A stretch of 64,000 nt of DNA from Novosphingobium lindaniclasticum LE124 (GTDB lineage Bacteria > Pseudomonadota > Alphaproteobacteria > Sphingomonadales > Sphingomonadaceae), in assembly GCF_000445125.1 (NCBI RefSeq), contig NZ_ATHL01000046.1:1-64000 (forward strand), in the 5' to 3' direction. Under the pieces are notes generated by a model that saw only the letters and a program-made list of their open reading frames with translations, was not told the DNA's origin and made no database searches. This document shows, one piece after another, positions 1 through 9,172 of this stretch; within the stretch, counting starts at the first letter, position 1, and every line of letters starts with the position of its first letter. The translations under genes and the position numbers were made by a program.

Positions 1-32
1 CCCTTTTCATGAGTAGGGTTGTCGCGGCGAAA

Positions 33-980
33 TCAGGCCGCGGCTTTGGTGCCGAAGCGGCCGTGATTGCGGAACGGCGTCATCCAGCGGTCCAGGAACA
101 GTTCCAGCGGGCGCGGGGAGATGCCGAGGTCGCCCAGACCCGGCAAGGTCCCGCTCGCGACATTGCCGGCTTTGAGCAGCTTGAGCTGGTCGGCGCTGAT
201 CGGCGTGCCGGGCAGGGCGGCCACGAGCCCGGCCATACCGTCCGAGAGTTCCGCGAAGCTGCGCTTGCGGCATGCGGCTTCGGCGATACGCTTGTTCAGG
301 TCGATCATCGACACGACTTCGGGACCGGCCAGTTCGAACGTCTTGCCGCCATGGAGTTCCGGCGCGCAGACCGCTTCGGCCACGGCCAAGGCGACATCGT
401 CCACGAAGACCGGCTGGAGCCGGGCCTGCGGGGCGAAGACCGGCAGGACCGGCAGGCGCGAGACGAGGTTGCCGAACATCATGACGAAGTTGTCGTCCGG
501 CCCGAACATGACGGAAGGGCGAAGGATCGTGGCGCTTGGGAAAGCGTTCAGCACGGTCTTCTCGCCTTCGGCCTTGGTGCGGGCATAGGCGACGCCCGAC
601 GAAGCGTCGGCACCGATGGCGGAGATGTGTACGAAGGCCTTCGCGCCGGCTGCCTTGGCGGCGGCGGCGATGCGGCCCGCGCCTTCGCCCTGCACCGCGT
701 CCAGGTTGCCGGTGAAGGCGCCCACTACGTTCACCACGGCGTCCGATCCGGCGAGCACAGCCGCCAGCGATTCGGGCTTGGTGACATCGACACCAGCGAA
801 CTGCACCTGACCCAGGCTGCCGAGGAGCTTCAGCGCGTAGGCCTTCTTGGGACGGCGGCTGGCAATGCGCAGGCGTGCGCCGCGCGTCAGCAGTTCCTGG
901 GCAACGTGCTTGCCGACGAAGCCGCTGCCGCCCAGCAGCGTGACGATCTTGCCGTAAAGAGGGTCGGAGGCTTGGCTCAT
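33..980 (-). CDS. NDUFA9-like NAD(P)-binding SDR, complex I assembly type
   Basis: A 315-aa atypical short-chain dehydrogenase. The N-terminal Rossmann motif GGSGFVG lies at residues 17-23, and a YARTKAEG segment occupies the usual YxxxK position. The family resembles the NDUFA9/39-kDa subunit proteins tied to complex I assembly and quinone metabolism in alphaproteobacteria; catalytic activity is usually not shown for these. The start is the ATG at 980, because the Rossmann fold begins right after it and GAAGGA lies upstream; the frame stays open further upstream but is not protein-like there. It is followed upstream, on the other strand, by a tRNA gene. The family is fairly certain and the exact role is inferred. 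Confidence 0.88.
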   Translation of the reverse strand: MSQASDPLYGKIVTLLGGSGFVGKHVAQELLTRGARLRIASRRPKKAYALKLLGSLGQVQFAGVDVTKPESLAAVLAGSDAVVNVVGAFTGNLDAVQGEGAGRIAAAAKAAGAKAFVHISAIGADASSGVAYARTKAEGEKTVLNAFPSATILRPSVMFGPDDNFVMMFGNLVSRLPVLPVFAPQARLQPVFVDDVALAVAEAVCAPELHGGKTFELAGPEVVSMIDLNKRIAEAACRKRSFAELSDGMAGLVAALPGTPISADQLKLLKAGNVASGTLPGLGDLGISPRPLELFLDRWMTPFRNHGRFGTKAAA

Positions 981-1161
981 GATCAGAACGGTTCCTTCAG
1001 CGTGGCGCAGGCGCGGCTGAAGGAAGGAAAAGCCGCCTGCGCCGGTTTCGCGCATGATAAGCGCCCTTGGCACAAGGCCGGTTCCCGAGCAACCGGCCGA
1101 AGCCCCACAACTGGGATTTCGCCTTTTTTCGCGTGATTTGAAAAAAGTTCGAGAACGGGCG

Positions 1162-1190
1162 TTGACAAGAATCAGGCTGCCGCTTAGAGG
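1162..1190 (+). promoter_or_regulatory. candidate promoter of tRNA-Leu
   Basis: TTGACA at 1162-1167 is a perfect -35 hexamer. A weak -10-like TTAGAG follows after 16 bases, about 50 bases before the tRNA 5' end. The -35 is clear in the sequence; the -10 is poor, so the call is tentative. Confidence 0.4.
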
Positions 1191-1238
1191 CGCCCTCCTA
1201 CCCGGCGAGGACGGCAACAACGGCCCCCTCGCTTCCGT

Positions 1239-1325
1239 GCCCAGATGGCGGAATTGGTAGACGCACCAGCTTCAGGTGCTGGCGCTCGCAAGGGCGTGGA
1301 GGTTCGAGTCCTCTTCTGGGCACCA
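1239..1325 (+). tRNA. tRNA-Leu (anticodon CAG)
   Basis: A class II tRNA of 87 nt with a genomically encoded CCA end. The acceptor stem pairs GCCCAGA (1239-1245) with TCTGGGC (1315-1321), followed by ACCA. The anticodon stem CCAGC/GCTGG encloses loop TTCAGGT, giving anticodon CAG at 1273-1275, which reads CUG leucine codons. A long variable arm and the GGTTCGAGTCC T-arm are visible. It lies between the SDR gene (opposite strand) and the molybdopterin oxidoreductase. No integrase or duplicated 3' end is seen that would mark a genomic island. Confidence 0.97.
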
Positions 1326-1375
1326 TTCTCAACTCGGTTGAGAATACGTAAGGGGTCGCCGATAGGCGGCCCCTT
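1325..1375 (+). terminator. two consecutive hairpins after tRNA-Leu
   Basis: A perfect 9-bp stem (ATTCTCAAC/GTTGAGAAT, triloop TCG) at 1325-1345 starts on the last base of the tRNA CCA. A second 11-bp stem follows at 1350-1375 (AAGGGGTCGCC/GGCGGCCCCTT, one G-T wobble, loop GATA). There is no long T tract. They probably define the 3' end of the pre-tRNA or terminate transcription. Confidence 0.55.
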
Positions 1376-1483
1376 AGTCGTATCTGCGCCTTTCGCTGCG
1401 GTGAGCTGTCGTGTCGATGATCTGACGGCCCTTGTTCCTGCGCACATTCGTCGTCTATGCGACGGGCGACGAAAGGACAGGTC

Positions 1484-3730
1484 ATGGCCGAATCTCACGC
1501 CGCCGACGGCAATCTCGAAGGCATCAGCGACTACAAGGGCCCGGCGGGCGGTTGGGGAGCTTTGGGCGCCGTGGCGCGCACCGTGCGCGAGCAGATGAAG
1601 GCCAGCCCGGATACCCGGGCGCTGCTCCAGATGAACCAGCCGGACGGGTTCGACTGCCCCGGCTGCGCCTGGCCCGATCCCAAGCACACCTCCTCCTTCG
1701 AATTCTGCGAGAACGGCGCCAAGGCCGTGACCTGGGAAGCGACCGTCAAGCGCGTCGATCCCGAATTCTTCGCGAAGCACACCGTCAGCGAACTGTGGAC
1801 CTGGAGCGACCACCGGCTGGAAGATGCCGGGCGCCTCACCGAGCCGCTGCGCTACGATCCCGAGACCGACCATTTCGTGCCGATCAGCTGGGACGAGGCC
1901 TTTGCCCGCGCCGGTGCGGTGCTGCGCGAACTGGACGATCCCCACGCCTGCGAATTCTATTGCTCGGGCCGCGCCTCCAACGAGGCGGCGTTCCTCTACC
2001 AGCTTTTCGCGCGGGAGTTCGGCACCAACAACTTCCCCGACTGCTCGAACATGTGCCACGAGGCGACGAGCGTGGGGCTGCCCAAGTCGATCGGCGTCGG
2101 CAAGGGCACAGTGACGCTGGAAGACTTCGACCTGGCCGACGCCATCTTCTGCATCGGCCACAATCCCGGCACCAACCACCCGCGCATGCTCTCCACGCTT
2201 GCCGCCGCGTCCAAGCGGGGCGTGCCGATCGTGGTCGCCAATCCCATGCGCGAGCGCGGGCTCGAGCGCTTCAAGTCGCCGCAGCACCCCACCGAAATGC
2301 TCTCTCCCAATGCGACGCCGCTGGCCTCCGCCTACCACCAGGTGCGCATTGGCGGCGACATGGCGATGCTGAAGGGCATCATGAAGCTGGTGGTCGAAGC
2401 CGATGCGCTGGATCATGCCTTCATCGCCGAGCACACCCAGGGGATCGAAGCGCTCAAGGCCGATCTCGAGGCGACTTCGTGGGACTGGATCGAGACGACC
2501 TCCGGCCTGACGCGCGACGCCATCGAGACGATGGCCGAAGTTTACATGAATGCCGAGAGGGTGATCGTCTGTTATGGCATGGGCATCACCCAGCACCGCC
2601 ACGGCACGCAGAACGTGCAGTCGATCGCCAACCTGCTGCTGCTGCGCGGCAACTTCGGCAAGCCCGGCGCCGGCATCTGCCCCTTGCGCGGCCATAGCAA
2701 CGTGCAGGGCGACCGCACCGTCGGCATCACCGAGATCCCGACCGAGCAGATGCTGGAACGGCTGGATGCCACTTACGGCATCACCTCGCCGCGCGAGCAT
2801 GGGCACAATGCCGTCGAGGCGCTGGAGGCGATGCGGGACGGGCGCTCGAAGGCGCTGATCGGACTCGGCGGCAACCTCGCGGTCGCCATGCCCGATCCGG
2901 AAGCCTGCTTCGCCGCCGTGCGCAAGCTGGATCTCTCGGTGAACATCCTCACCAAGTTCAACCGCACCTGCCTGCTCACCGCGAAGGAGACGCTGGTGCT
3001 GCCCTGCCTTGGCCGCACCGAACTGGACGAGCAGGCCACGGGCGCGCAGTTCGTGACCGTGGAGGACAGCATGTCCATGGTCCATGCCTCGCGCGGGAAG
3101 CTCAAGTCGCCGGGGCCGCTGGTGCGCTCGGAGCCAGCGATCGTTGCAGGGCTTGCCAAGGCGGCCATGCCGCGCAGCCTGGTCGACTGGGACGCGATGG
3201 TGGCCGACTACGACCGGATCCGTGAGGGGATCGAGCAGGTCTATCCCGACTTCCACGATTTCAACCGCCGCGTCCGCGAGCCGGGCGGGTTCCGCCTGAC
3301 CATCGCGCCGGACAACCGCGTCTGGAACACGCCCAGCGGCAAGGCGCAGTTCATCGCCCATCCGGTGGAGGCGGCGGAAGGCCCGAGACCGCTGCTGCTC
3401 ACCACGATCCGCAGCCACGACCAATACAACACCACGATTTACAGCCTGGACGATCGCTATCGCGGCGTGACCGGCCGCCGCGACGTGATCTTCGCCAACG
3501 AGGTCGATCTCGACATGCTGGGCCTGGCGCATGGCGATGTCGTGGATGTGACCACCAGGGCCGGGCGTGCGCTCAAGGGTTTCACGGTGGTGAAACACGC
3601 CATCGCGCGCGGCTCGCTGGCGGCCTATTATCCCGAGGCTAATTGCCTGGTGCCGCTGGAGGACTTCGATCCGGTGAGCGGGACGCCGGCGTACAAGTCG
3701 ATCCCGGTAGAGATCGTCCGCGCAGCCTGA
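1484..3730 (+). CDS. FdhF/YdeP family molybdopterin oxidoreductase
   Basis: A 748-aa molybdopterin-dependent oxidoreductase of the FdhF/YdeP (formate-dehydrogenase-alpha-like) family. The N-terminal DCPGCAWPDP motif holds Cys58 and Cys61, typical of this subfamily, followed by the catalytic Mo-bisPGD domains and a C-terminal molydopterin-dinucleotide-binding barrel. It lacks the full N-terminal Cys cluster of classical formate dehydrogenases. The start at 1484 is set by GAAAGGAC (1471-1478); an in-frame ATG at 1457 has no good ribosome site. No beta/gamma subunit, fdhD or cofactor gene is adjacent, so it stands as a single gene. YdeP in E. coli is linked to acid resistance; the substrate here is unknown. 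Confidence 0.9.
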   Translation: MAESHAADGNLEGISDYKGPAGGWGALGAVARTVREQMKASPDTRALLQMNQPDGFDCPGCAWPDPKHTSSFEFCENGAKAVTWEATVKRVDPEFFAKHTVSELWTWSDHRLEDAGRLTEPLRYDPETDHFVPISWDEAFARAGAVLRELDDPHACEFYCSGRASNEAAFLYQLFAREFGTNNFPDCSNMCHEATSVGLPKSIGVGKGTVTLEDFDLADAIFCIGHNPGTNHPRMLSTLAAASKRGVPIVVANPMRERGLERFKSPQHPTEMLSPNATPLASAYHQVRIGGDMAMLKGIMKLVVEADALDHAFIAEHTQGIEALKADLEATSWDWIETTSGLTRDAIETMAEVYMNAERVIVCYGMGITQHRHGTQNVQSIANLLLLRGNFGKPGAGICPLRGHSNVQGDRTVGITEIPTEQMLERLDATYGITSPREHGHNAVEALEAMRDGRSKALIGLGGNLAVAMPDPEACFAAVRKLDLSVNILTKFNRTCLLTAKETLVLPCLGRTELDEQATGAQFVTVEDSMSMVHASRGKLKSPGPLVRSEPAIVAGLAKAAMPRSLVDWDAMVADYDRIREGIEQVYPDFHDFNRRVREPGGFRLTIAPDNRVWNTPSGKAQFIAHPVEAAEGPRPLLLTTIRSHDQYNTTIYSLDDRYRGVTGRRDVIFANEVDLDMLGLAHGDVVDVTTRAGRALKGFTVVKHAIARGSLAAYYPEANCLVPLEDFDPVSGTPAYKSIPVEIVRAA

Positions 3731-4357
3731 TTCCTTCGCGAAAGGGGGAAGGGGGCCATGCGAAGCATGGTGGAGGGGCACCTGCTGACGGCATGACGTC
3801 GCAGGCCGGCGCTGTAGCCGAGGGCGCCCTCCATCAGTGCCTCTTCCCCAAGGGGCAGGAATGTCATCGCAGCGATGCCGGCATCGTCCGAGACCGGAAC
3901 GGTTCGTGAGTGCGAGGCCGCTATAGGCAAGTTTGCGGGGCGGGCTCGGAAGAAAGGGACACGACTCTTCCGAACCCGCTCCGCGTCCCTGACGCACGGC
4001 ACGAAGCCGGGCGGCAAGGACGGTCACCTCGTGGCCTGCCCGGCATCCGCGTTACGGTGCCCGGAAGGCGTTGTAGCTTCGCGTGGGATCCGCAGCGCCT
4101 TGGCGGCGGCGACGTACCCCAGCGGTTCGTCGGGCCGAGTACCATCGATTTGTGTCAGTATCGGGTCCGGCTTCGAGCGCTTCAGCGCACGATATGGGTG
4201 CGGTTCGGACGCAGAAAAGGGCCGGAGCGATCACGTGACCTGTCGCTGGACGGACTTGGCCTTTTTGCAGCCGGCAGCGACATGCGACGCGCATCGCTTG
4301 TGAGGACGGCAGGGGGCTTCCAGATGCTGCCGTCCGAAACGCCCCCTATCGCACCGA
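3731..4357. other. 627-bp intergenic region with palindromic repeat remnants
   Basis: No ORF here has protein-like composition or a ribosome site. The first part (about 3740-3870) carries G-rich and C-rich stretches around a small inverted repeat (CCATGCGAAGCATGG, 3758-3772). This resembles palindromic intergenic elements I associate with sphingomonad genomes. The remainder up to the galE stop shows nothing I can name. Confidence 0.5.
3740..3785. repeat. REP-like palindromic element (candidate)
   Basis: A purine-rich run flanks CCATGC-GAA-GCATGG, just after the oxidoreductase stop. I recognise the CCATGCGAAGCATGG core as a frequent intergenic palindrome of sphingomonads. Copy number cannot be judged from this window. 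Confidence 0.4.
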
Positions 4358-5362
4358 TTACGCTGGCCGTAGTTCGCTCAGCCGCCGTTCCCAGGCGAGC
4401 GCGTGTTCGACGATCGTACCGAGATCGGCGTATCGTGGCTGCCACGGAAGCGTCGCCTTGATCCGGCGATTGTCAGAAATCAGCGAATCGGGATCCCCGG
4501 CGCGGCGGCCTTGCAGGCGGCGGTCGATCGTGCGGTTGGTGACGCGGTCCACGGCATCCAGCACTTCGAGCACCGAGAAACCCTGGCCGTAGCCGCAGTT
4601 CATCGTCAGCGATTCCGTCGGCTCGGCGATCAGGTGTTCGAGCGCCAGGACATGCGCATCGGCGAGGTCCGACACATGGATGTAGTCGCGAACGCCGGTG
4701 CCGTCAGGTGTGCCGAAATCCGTGCCGAACACCCCGACGTGCTCGCGCTTGCCCAGCGCCGCTTCCACAGCGACCTTGATGAGATGGGTGGCGCCCGCCG
4801 TCGACTGGCCGGTGCGCGCCTGGGGGTCCGCGCCCGCGACGTTGAAGTAGCGCAGCGCGCAGTAGTTGATGGGGTGCGCACGGGACACGTCGCCCAGCAT
4901 GATCTCGGTCATCAGCTTGGACATGCCGTAAGGATTGATCGGCTGCTTGGGACTGTCTTCGGTGACGGGAGACACTTCGGGAATGCCGTAAGTCGCAGCC
5001 GTGGAGCTGAAGATGAAGTGCGGCACGTCGGCCGCCACGGCCGCGTCGATCAGGGCCCGGCTCTTGGCGGTGTTGTTGTGATAGTACTTGAGCGGGTTCT
5101 CGACCGATTCCGGCACGATGATCGACCCGGCGAAGTGCATCACCGCCTTGATCCCCTGTTCGCGGAAGATGCGCGCGAGCAGGGCGGCGTCCTCGATGTC
5201 GCCTTCGTAAAGGGGCACGTCTTCGGGAAGGGCGAAGCGGAAGCCGGTGGTCAGATTGTCGATCACCGCAACCGGCCAACCGGCATCCTTGAGGGCGAGC
5301 ACGGCATGGCTGCCGATATAACCGGCGCCGCCGGTAACGAGAACGGGTATCTTGGCTATCAT
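4358..5362 (-). CDS. galE: UDP-glucose 4-epimerase
   Basis: A 334-aa extended SDR that interconverts UDP-glucose and UDP-galactose. NAD-binding GGAGYIG occupies residues 11-17, the FSSTAATYG segment follows residue 118, and the catalytic Y145xxxK149 lies in NPYGMSK. Length and motifs match GalE throughout. The start is the ATG at 5362; the longer open frame upstream is low-complexity and unlike the family. It is transcribed away from the polysaccharide export lipoprotein gene, so it opens the exopolysaccharide locus and likely supplies UDP-galactose to it. The shared upstream region of about 500 bp should contain both promoters. Confidence 0.95.
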   Translation of the reverse strand: MIAKIPVLVTGGAGYIGSHAVLALKDAGWPVAVIDNLTTGFRFALPEDVPLYEGDIEDAALLARIFREQGIKAVMHFAGSIIVPESVENPLKYYHNNTAKSRALIDAAVAADVPHFIFSSTAATYGIPEVSPVTEDSPKQPINPYGMSKLMTEIMLGDVSRAHPINYCALRYFNVAGADPQARTGQSTAGATHLIKVAVEAALGKREHVGVFGTDFGTPDGTGVRDYIHVSDLADAHVLALEHLIAEPTESLTMNCGYGQGFSVLEVLDAVDRVTNRTIDRRLQGRRAGDPDSLISDNRRIKATLPWQPRYADLGTIVEHALAWERRLSELRPA

Positions 5363-5867
5363 GGTCTCGCTTTGCTGAACGACGATCTGAACTGCATGGA
5401 TATTTCGATGACGTGTTGGACGGCCGGCGCCACCGACGCAAGAGGGCGGCGGGGCGCAAGTCGCCGTGACGGATCGAGAGATATGCACCGTGCTGCAGTG
5501 CGTCAAAGGAAAGAGCGTCCATTGCCGTGCTATCCTTTCGGGTGGAGTAACCAATCCCAAAGGGAGCGAGGAACCGCTGAATACTGCCTTCCTCTCGTAC
5601 TGTACGGTTTGGCACCAGTTGAACGCCAGATGAACGGCTCTCCAGGGTCGATGATGACCTCTGTAGTCGCAGGCGGATTCGCCAGCGGATGGGCGGTAAC
5701 TCCCCTTTCCAGCCTTCCTCTATTTCGCACTTGCGAGAGAGATTTGCGACGTGACGTTTTAGGATTGGGTTTCGCCGTTTAGGAGCACGGCTCAGACCCT
5801 TGCACCGCTTTGCGCAGCCGATTACCCGAATAGGCGATTGACAATGGCCTTATGGAGACGACCGTAA
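5363..5867. promoter_or_regulatory. divergent intergenic region between galE and export gene
   Basis: 505 bp separate the divergent galE and export-lipoprotein starts, so both promoters should lie here. A TTGACA occurs at 5838-5843, but it is too close to the GTG start at 5868 to pair with a convincing -10. No ORF with protein-like composition is seen. Confidence 0.5.
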
Positions 5868-6575
5868 GTGCGCTGCACGAAGAAACAATCCGGGCTCGCT
5901 GTCCTCCTTTATGGCACTTTAATGTCGGGGTGCACCTCCACGATGACCTCCAACCCGGATGTCCCCGTGGGGCAGGCCGCCTATCAGACGATTCCGGCCA
6001 CCGTTCCGGCTCCGAGTGTCTACGCGATCGCGCCGAAGGACGTTCTCCAGGTCCGCGTCTTCGGCGAACCGGACCTGTCGGTGGAGAAGGCGCGGGTGGA
6101 CGAGGCGGGCTTCATCCAGCTTCCACTGGCCGGCCAGGTAAAGGCCGCGGGCCGCAGTGCACCGGAAGTCACGGGCGAAATCGCCGGCATTCTTGGCCGC
6201 AAGTACCTGAAAGATCCGCAAGTCGTCGTTTCGGTGGATGAAGCTGCGCCCCGCTTCGTCTCGGTCGAAGGCGAAGTAAAGGTGCCGGGTGTCTACGAGA
6301 TGACCAGCAACACCACTCTGCTCGGTGCCCTGGCGCGGGCGCAAAGCCCGCTCGTTACGGCGAAGCTGGACCAAGTGGTGATCTTCAGGACGATCAATGG
6401 CCAGCGCATGGCCGCACGCTTCGACCTGAAGGACATCCGCGGCGGCGTCAGTCCGGATCCGATCATCATGGACGGCGACGTCGTCGTGGTCGGCTTCTCG
6501 AAGATCAAGGGCCTATGGCAGGACTTCCTGAGAACGGCGCCGATCTTCAACGCCTTCGCGGTCTTCGCACGCTGA
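5868..6575 (+). CDS. polysaccharide export outer-membrane lipoprotein (Wza/GumB family)
   Basis: A 235-aa outer-membrane polysaccharide export protein. The N-terminus is a lipoprotein signal with lipobox LMSGC (Cys22). It continues with a Poly_export domain (about residues 52-125, with the DVLQVRVFGEPDLS signature) and one SLBB domain (about 128-190, VEGEVKVPGVYEM). The start is a GTG at 5868, eight bases after GGAGACG, and places the lipobox correctly. The protein is shorter than E. coli Wza, as is common in GumB-like proteins. It should form the export channel that works with the Wzc-like autokinase encoded at 21498. Confidence 0.92.
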   Translation: MRCTKKQSGLAVLLYGTLMSGCTSTMTSNPDVPVGQAAYQTIPATVPAPSVYAIAPKDVLQVRVFGEPDLSVEKARVDEAGFIQLPLAGQVKAAGRSAPEVTGEIAGILGRKYLKDPQVVVSVDEAAPRFVSVEGEVKVPGVYEMTSNTTLLGALARAQSPLVTAKLDQVVIFRTINGQRMAARFDLKDIRGGVSPDPIIMDGDVVVVGFSKIKGLWQDFLRTAPIFNAFAVFAR

Positions 6576-6647
6576 CCCATCGAGCGCCGGGCGTCAGGAC
6601 TGCTCGTCCGATGCCGAGAGCGCAAGCGATCGGTGAAAGGATAACCG

Positions 6648-7799
6648 ATGATGAATCCTGCAAGTGCCGGAACCGATCCTATGAACTACAGAGTCGCTTT
6701 CCTGTCGCCCGTGCCCTTCTTTAAAGGAGGAGCGGAGCGATCGTTGTTCGACCTGATGGCTAATCCGAAGGTGGATCCGCTGCTGATCGTTCCAGCGGAA
6801 GGGCCCGTTTCGGAACAGGCCGCCAGCCGCGGCATCCCGGTGGAAGTCGTCGATTTCGGTCAGGTCGCGGCGATCCGCAGGCCGGTGCGCCCGGCAAGCG
6901 TCGGTGCAGCGGTAAGCGACTGGTTCGGTGCGGCGCGCAGGCTCATGGCGGTCACGAAGCGGCACGGGGCGGATATCGTCCACAGCAACGGCCTGAAAGC
7001 GCACTGCATCGCCGGGCTCGCCCGCAAGCTAGGCGGCAAGGCCTGCGTCTTTCATGTCCGCGATATCGCCGTGCGCGGGTCGGAGCGCCTGATCTGGAAA
7101 GGTCTTGCCCGATCCTCCGACCATACCGTGCTCGTCAGCCGTGCCTGCTGGCCGGGCGAGATGCTGCCGGAGAACGTCTCGGTGGTGTTCAACGGGGTCA
7201 AACGCGACCACGAGCCCCGGACATTCCGCGCGCCCGGCGCGGACGCGTCGCTGACCGTCGGTATCTGCGGCCGCATCCATCCCTTTAAAGGCCACCACGT
7301 CGCGCTCGACTGGCTCGGTGCGGCGCATCGGCGGGGCCTCAAGATCACGCTGCTGGTGCGCGGAGAGGCGGAGGCGGAAGATCGGGCCTACCTCGAAAGC
7401 CTGAAGCATCAGGCCGAGGCGCTGGGTCTCAAGGATCACGTCCGCTTCGAAGGCCGCTTCGAAGGTCTGGCGGCGATCTACAACGGGCTCGATGCCGTGC
7501 TCGTCCCCTCGGAGACACCCGATCCGCTCCCTCGTTCGGTGATGGAGGCCATGTCGATGGGCCTGCCGGTGGTGGGCTATCCGGCGGGCGGCATCGTCGA
7601 GATGATCGACCACCGCGAGAACGGCTGGCTGGCAGGCGATGCGGAGGCTTTCTGCGCCGCCATGGAGGAAATCTCCACCCTGGGGCCGATGCTGGTCGAA
7701 CTTCAGAAGTCCGCCGCTCGCACGGTGGCCGAGCGCTTCGGCATGGAGCGCATGCATCGGCAGGTGAACGAGGTCTATTCGGCGGTGCTGGCGCGGTGA
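6648..7799 (+). CDS. glycosyltransferase family 4
   Basis: A 383-aa retaining GT-B glycosyltransferase. The N-terminal Rossmann domain starts FLSPVPFFKGGAERSL. The C-terminal nucleotide-sugar domain contains GRIHPFKGHH (about 209-217) and the donor-binding segment DPLPRSVME (292-300). In that segment the first acid of the usual E-x7-E motif is Asp, a mild departure. An AAAGGA ribosome site precedes ATGATG at 6648. Its TGA overlaps the GTG of the next gene, indicating translational coupling. It presumably adds one sugar of the exopolysaccharide repeat unit at the cytoplasmic face; donor and linkage cannot be read from sequence. Confidence 0.9.
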   Translation: MMNPASAGTDPMNYRVAFLSPVPFFKGGAERSLFDLMANPKVDPLLIVPAEGPVSEQAASRGIPVEVVDFGQVAAIRRPVRPASVGAAVSDWFGAARRLMAVTKRHGADIVHSNGLKAHCIAGLARKLGGKACVFHVRDIAVRGSERLIWKGLARSSDHTVLVSRACWPGEMLPENVSVVFNGVKRDHEPRTFRAPGADASLTVGICGRIHPFKGHHVALDWLGAAHRRGLKITLLVRGEAEAEDRAYLESLKHQAEALGLKDHVRFEGRFEGLAAIYNGLDAVLVPSETPDPLPRSVMEAMSMGLPVVGYPAGGIVEMIDHRENGWLAGDAEAFCAAMEEISTLGPMLVELQKSAARTVAERFGMERMHRQVNEVYSAVLAR

Positions 7800-9172
7800 T
7801 CGACTGGCGGCGGAGCAGGGGCGGGCTCGGCTCGGCGCGCCGCCGCGCAAGGCGTGCGCGCCTGCGCAACGGCGTGCTGGCGGGTGTGCTGCTGCTCTGC
7901 CCCGGCGCCCTGCTTGCCGCCCTGCTGCTCCAGCCCGCCGCCGTTCGCTCCGAAAGCCATGTCGCGGCGCCTGTCAGGGAGGTGGTGGGCATCGCCGGGA
8001 ACAACCTCACGCCCGCCGACCTCGACCGAGCGGCGGGCCTCGGCCTGCATGTCGTGCGCAGCGATTTCAGCTGGGCGAGTACCGAGCGCAAGGCCGGCAC
8101 TTACGACTTCGGCACCTATCTGGAATTTGCGCGGCAGGTTCACGCCCGCGGAATGCGGCCGCTGTTCATCCTAGACTATGGCAACCCGGTCCACACGCCG
8201 TTCACCAAGATCCAGTGGCGCGGCCGCGACGAGCGGCGCACCTCGCCGCCGGTCGCACCGGACCAGATCAAGGCCTATAGCGCCTGGGCCGCTGCCGCTG
8301 CCAAGGCGTTCGCCGCTTACGATCCGATCTGGGAGGTCTGGAACGAGCCTGACCACCCCCGGTTCTGGCCGCCCAAACCGGACGCTGCCGCTTATGGCCG
8401 CATGGCGCTGGCCGCCTGCCAGGCGATCCGCGCCGCCGACCGTTCCGCCGAAGTCTACGGCCCCGCCGCTTCCAAATGGGTGGACGGTGCATTTTTGACC
8501 GCCCTGGCGGGTTCGAAGGCCGTGACATGCTTCAGCCGGATCAGCGTCCACCCTTACCAGATGACCGGCGACGCGAGCCGCGACGCCGCGCTCTGGGATG
8601 GCCTGCGCCGTCGGATCGCCGCGGGCGGGCAAGTCAAGGCGCCCCGAATCGCCAATTCCGAGTGGGGCCGTCCGGTCGTCGGCCGCGTCGACGGCCAGGC
8701 GCAGGCGCGCTACCTCGTCCGCACGCTGGTCTCCGCGCTGGCGGCGGGTGTGGCGCCGAACGTCTGGTATTCGTGGAAGGACGCCGGAACCGACCCCGGC
8801 AACGATCAGCACCACTTCGGCCTGCTGCGGCCGAACGGCACGCCCAAGCCGTCCTACTTTGCCCTGCAGACGCTGCTGAAAGAGCTGGGCGCGATGCGCT
8901 ACGCCTGCCCTGTCCAGCGCGCCGGAGTGGAAGGCGCGATCTTCTCGGGAGCGGACGGCGCCAAAGCGCTGGTCTGGGCCAAGGCAGGTGCGGCCCTGCT
9001 CGAACCTGCTAAGCTGGTGCCTTCCGGCTGGAAGCTCGCGGGGCTGGTGGACATGACCGGAAAAGCGCTTCCCGGCGGCGACCAGCGGCTCGGCAACGCG
9101 CCCGTCTATTTGCGCTTGCGCCCCGCCGATGCCGGCGCGCGACCGGCGCCGACCTGCCCTCGACCCGCATGA
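7796..9172 (+). CDS. membrane-anchored clan GH-A glycoside hydrolase
   Basis: A 458-aa protein with a very basic N-terminus and one hydrophobic segment (about residues 27-48). This predicts a signal anchor or uncleaved signal and a periplasmic catalytic domain. The TIM-barrel carries clan-A signatures: WEVWNEPD with candidate acid/base Glu184, SVHPY at about 250-254, and SEWGRP with candidate nucleophile Glu289. The closest resemblance is to cellulase-like/GH39-like families, but the substrate is unknown. The GTG start overlaps the preceding glycosyltransferase stop (GTGA), and its own stop overlaps the next ATG. It is therefore a core member of the EPS operon and may trim or control the length of the polymer in the periplasm. 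Confidence 0.82.
   Translation: MIDWRRSRGGLGSARRRARRARLRNGVLAGVLLLCPGALLAALLLQPAAVRSESHVAAPVREVVGIAGNNLTPADLDRAAGLGLHVVRSDFSWASTERKAGTYDFGTYLEFARQVHARGMRPLFILDYGNPVHTPFTKIQWRGRDERRTSPPVAPDQIKAYSAWAAAAAKAFAAYDPIWEVWNEPDHPRFWPPKPDAAAYGRMALAACQAIRAADRSAEVYGPAASKWVDGAFLTALAGSKAVTCFSRISVHPYQMTGDASRDAALWDGLRRRIAAGGQVKAPRIANSEWGRPVVGRVDGQAQARYLVRTLVSALAAGVAPNVWYSWKDAGTDPGNDQHHFGLLRPNGTPKPSYFALQTLLKELGAMRYACPVQRAGVEGAIFSGADGAKALVWAKAGAALLEPAKLVPSGWKLAGLVDMTGKALPGGDQRLGNAPVYLRLRPADAGARPAPTCPRPA

Noticed and set aside
1239..1325. tRNA-Leu as an integration site for a genomic island
   Set aside because: No integrase, no repeat of the tRNA 3' end in this window and no foreign-looking gene run after it.
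1184..4027. Long minus-strand open frame (947 codons) opposite the molybdopterin oxidoreductase
   Set aside because: Antisense shadow in GC-rich DNA: Arg/Gly/His-rich composition, no motifs, and it covers a clear plus-strand gene and the tRNA.
5620..5645. CAGATGAACG shared between the galE/export region and the region near 16793
   Set aside because: A 10-base match between two 500-700-bp regions is not convincing as a shared operator.
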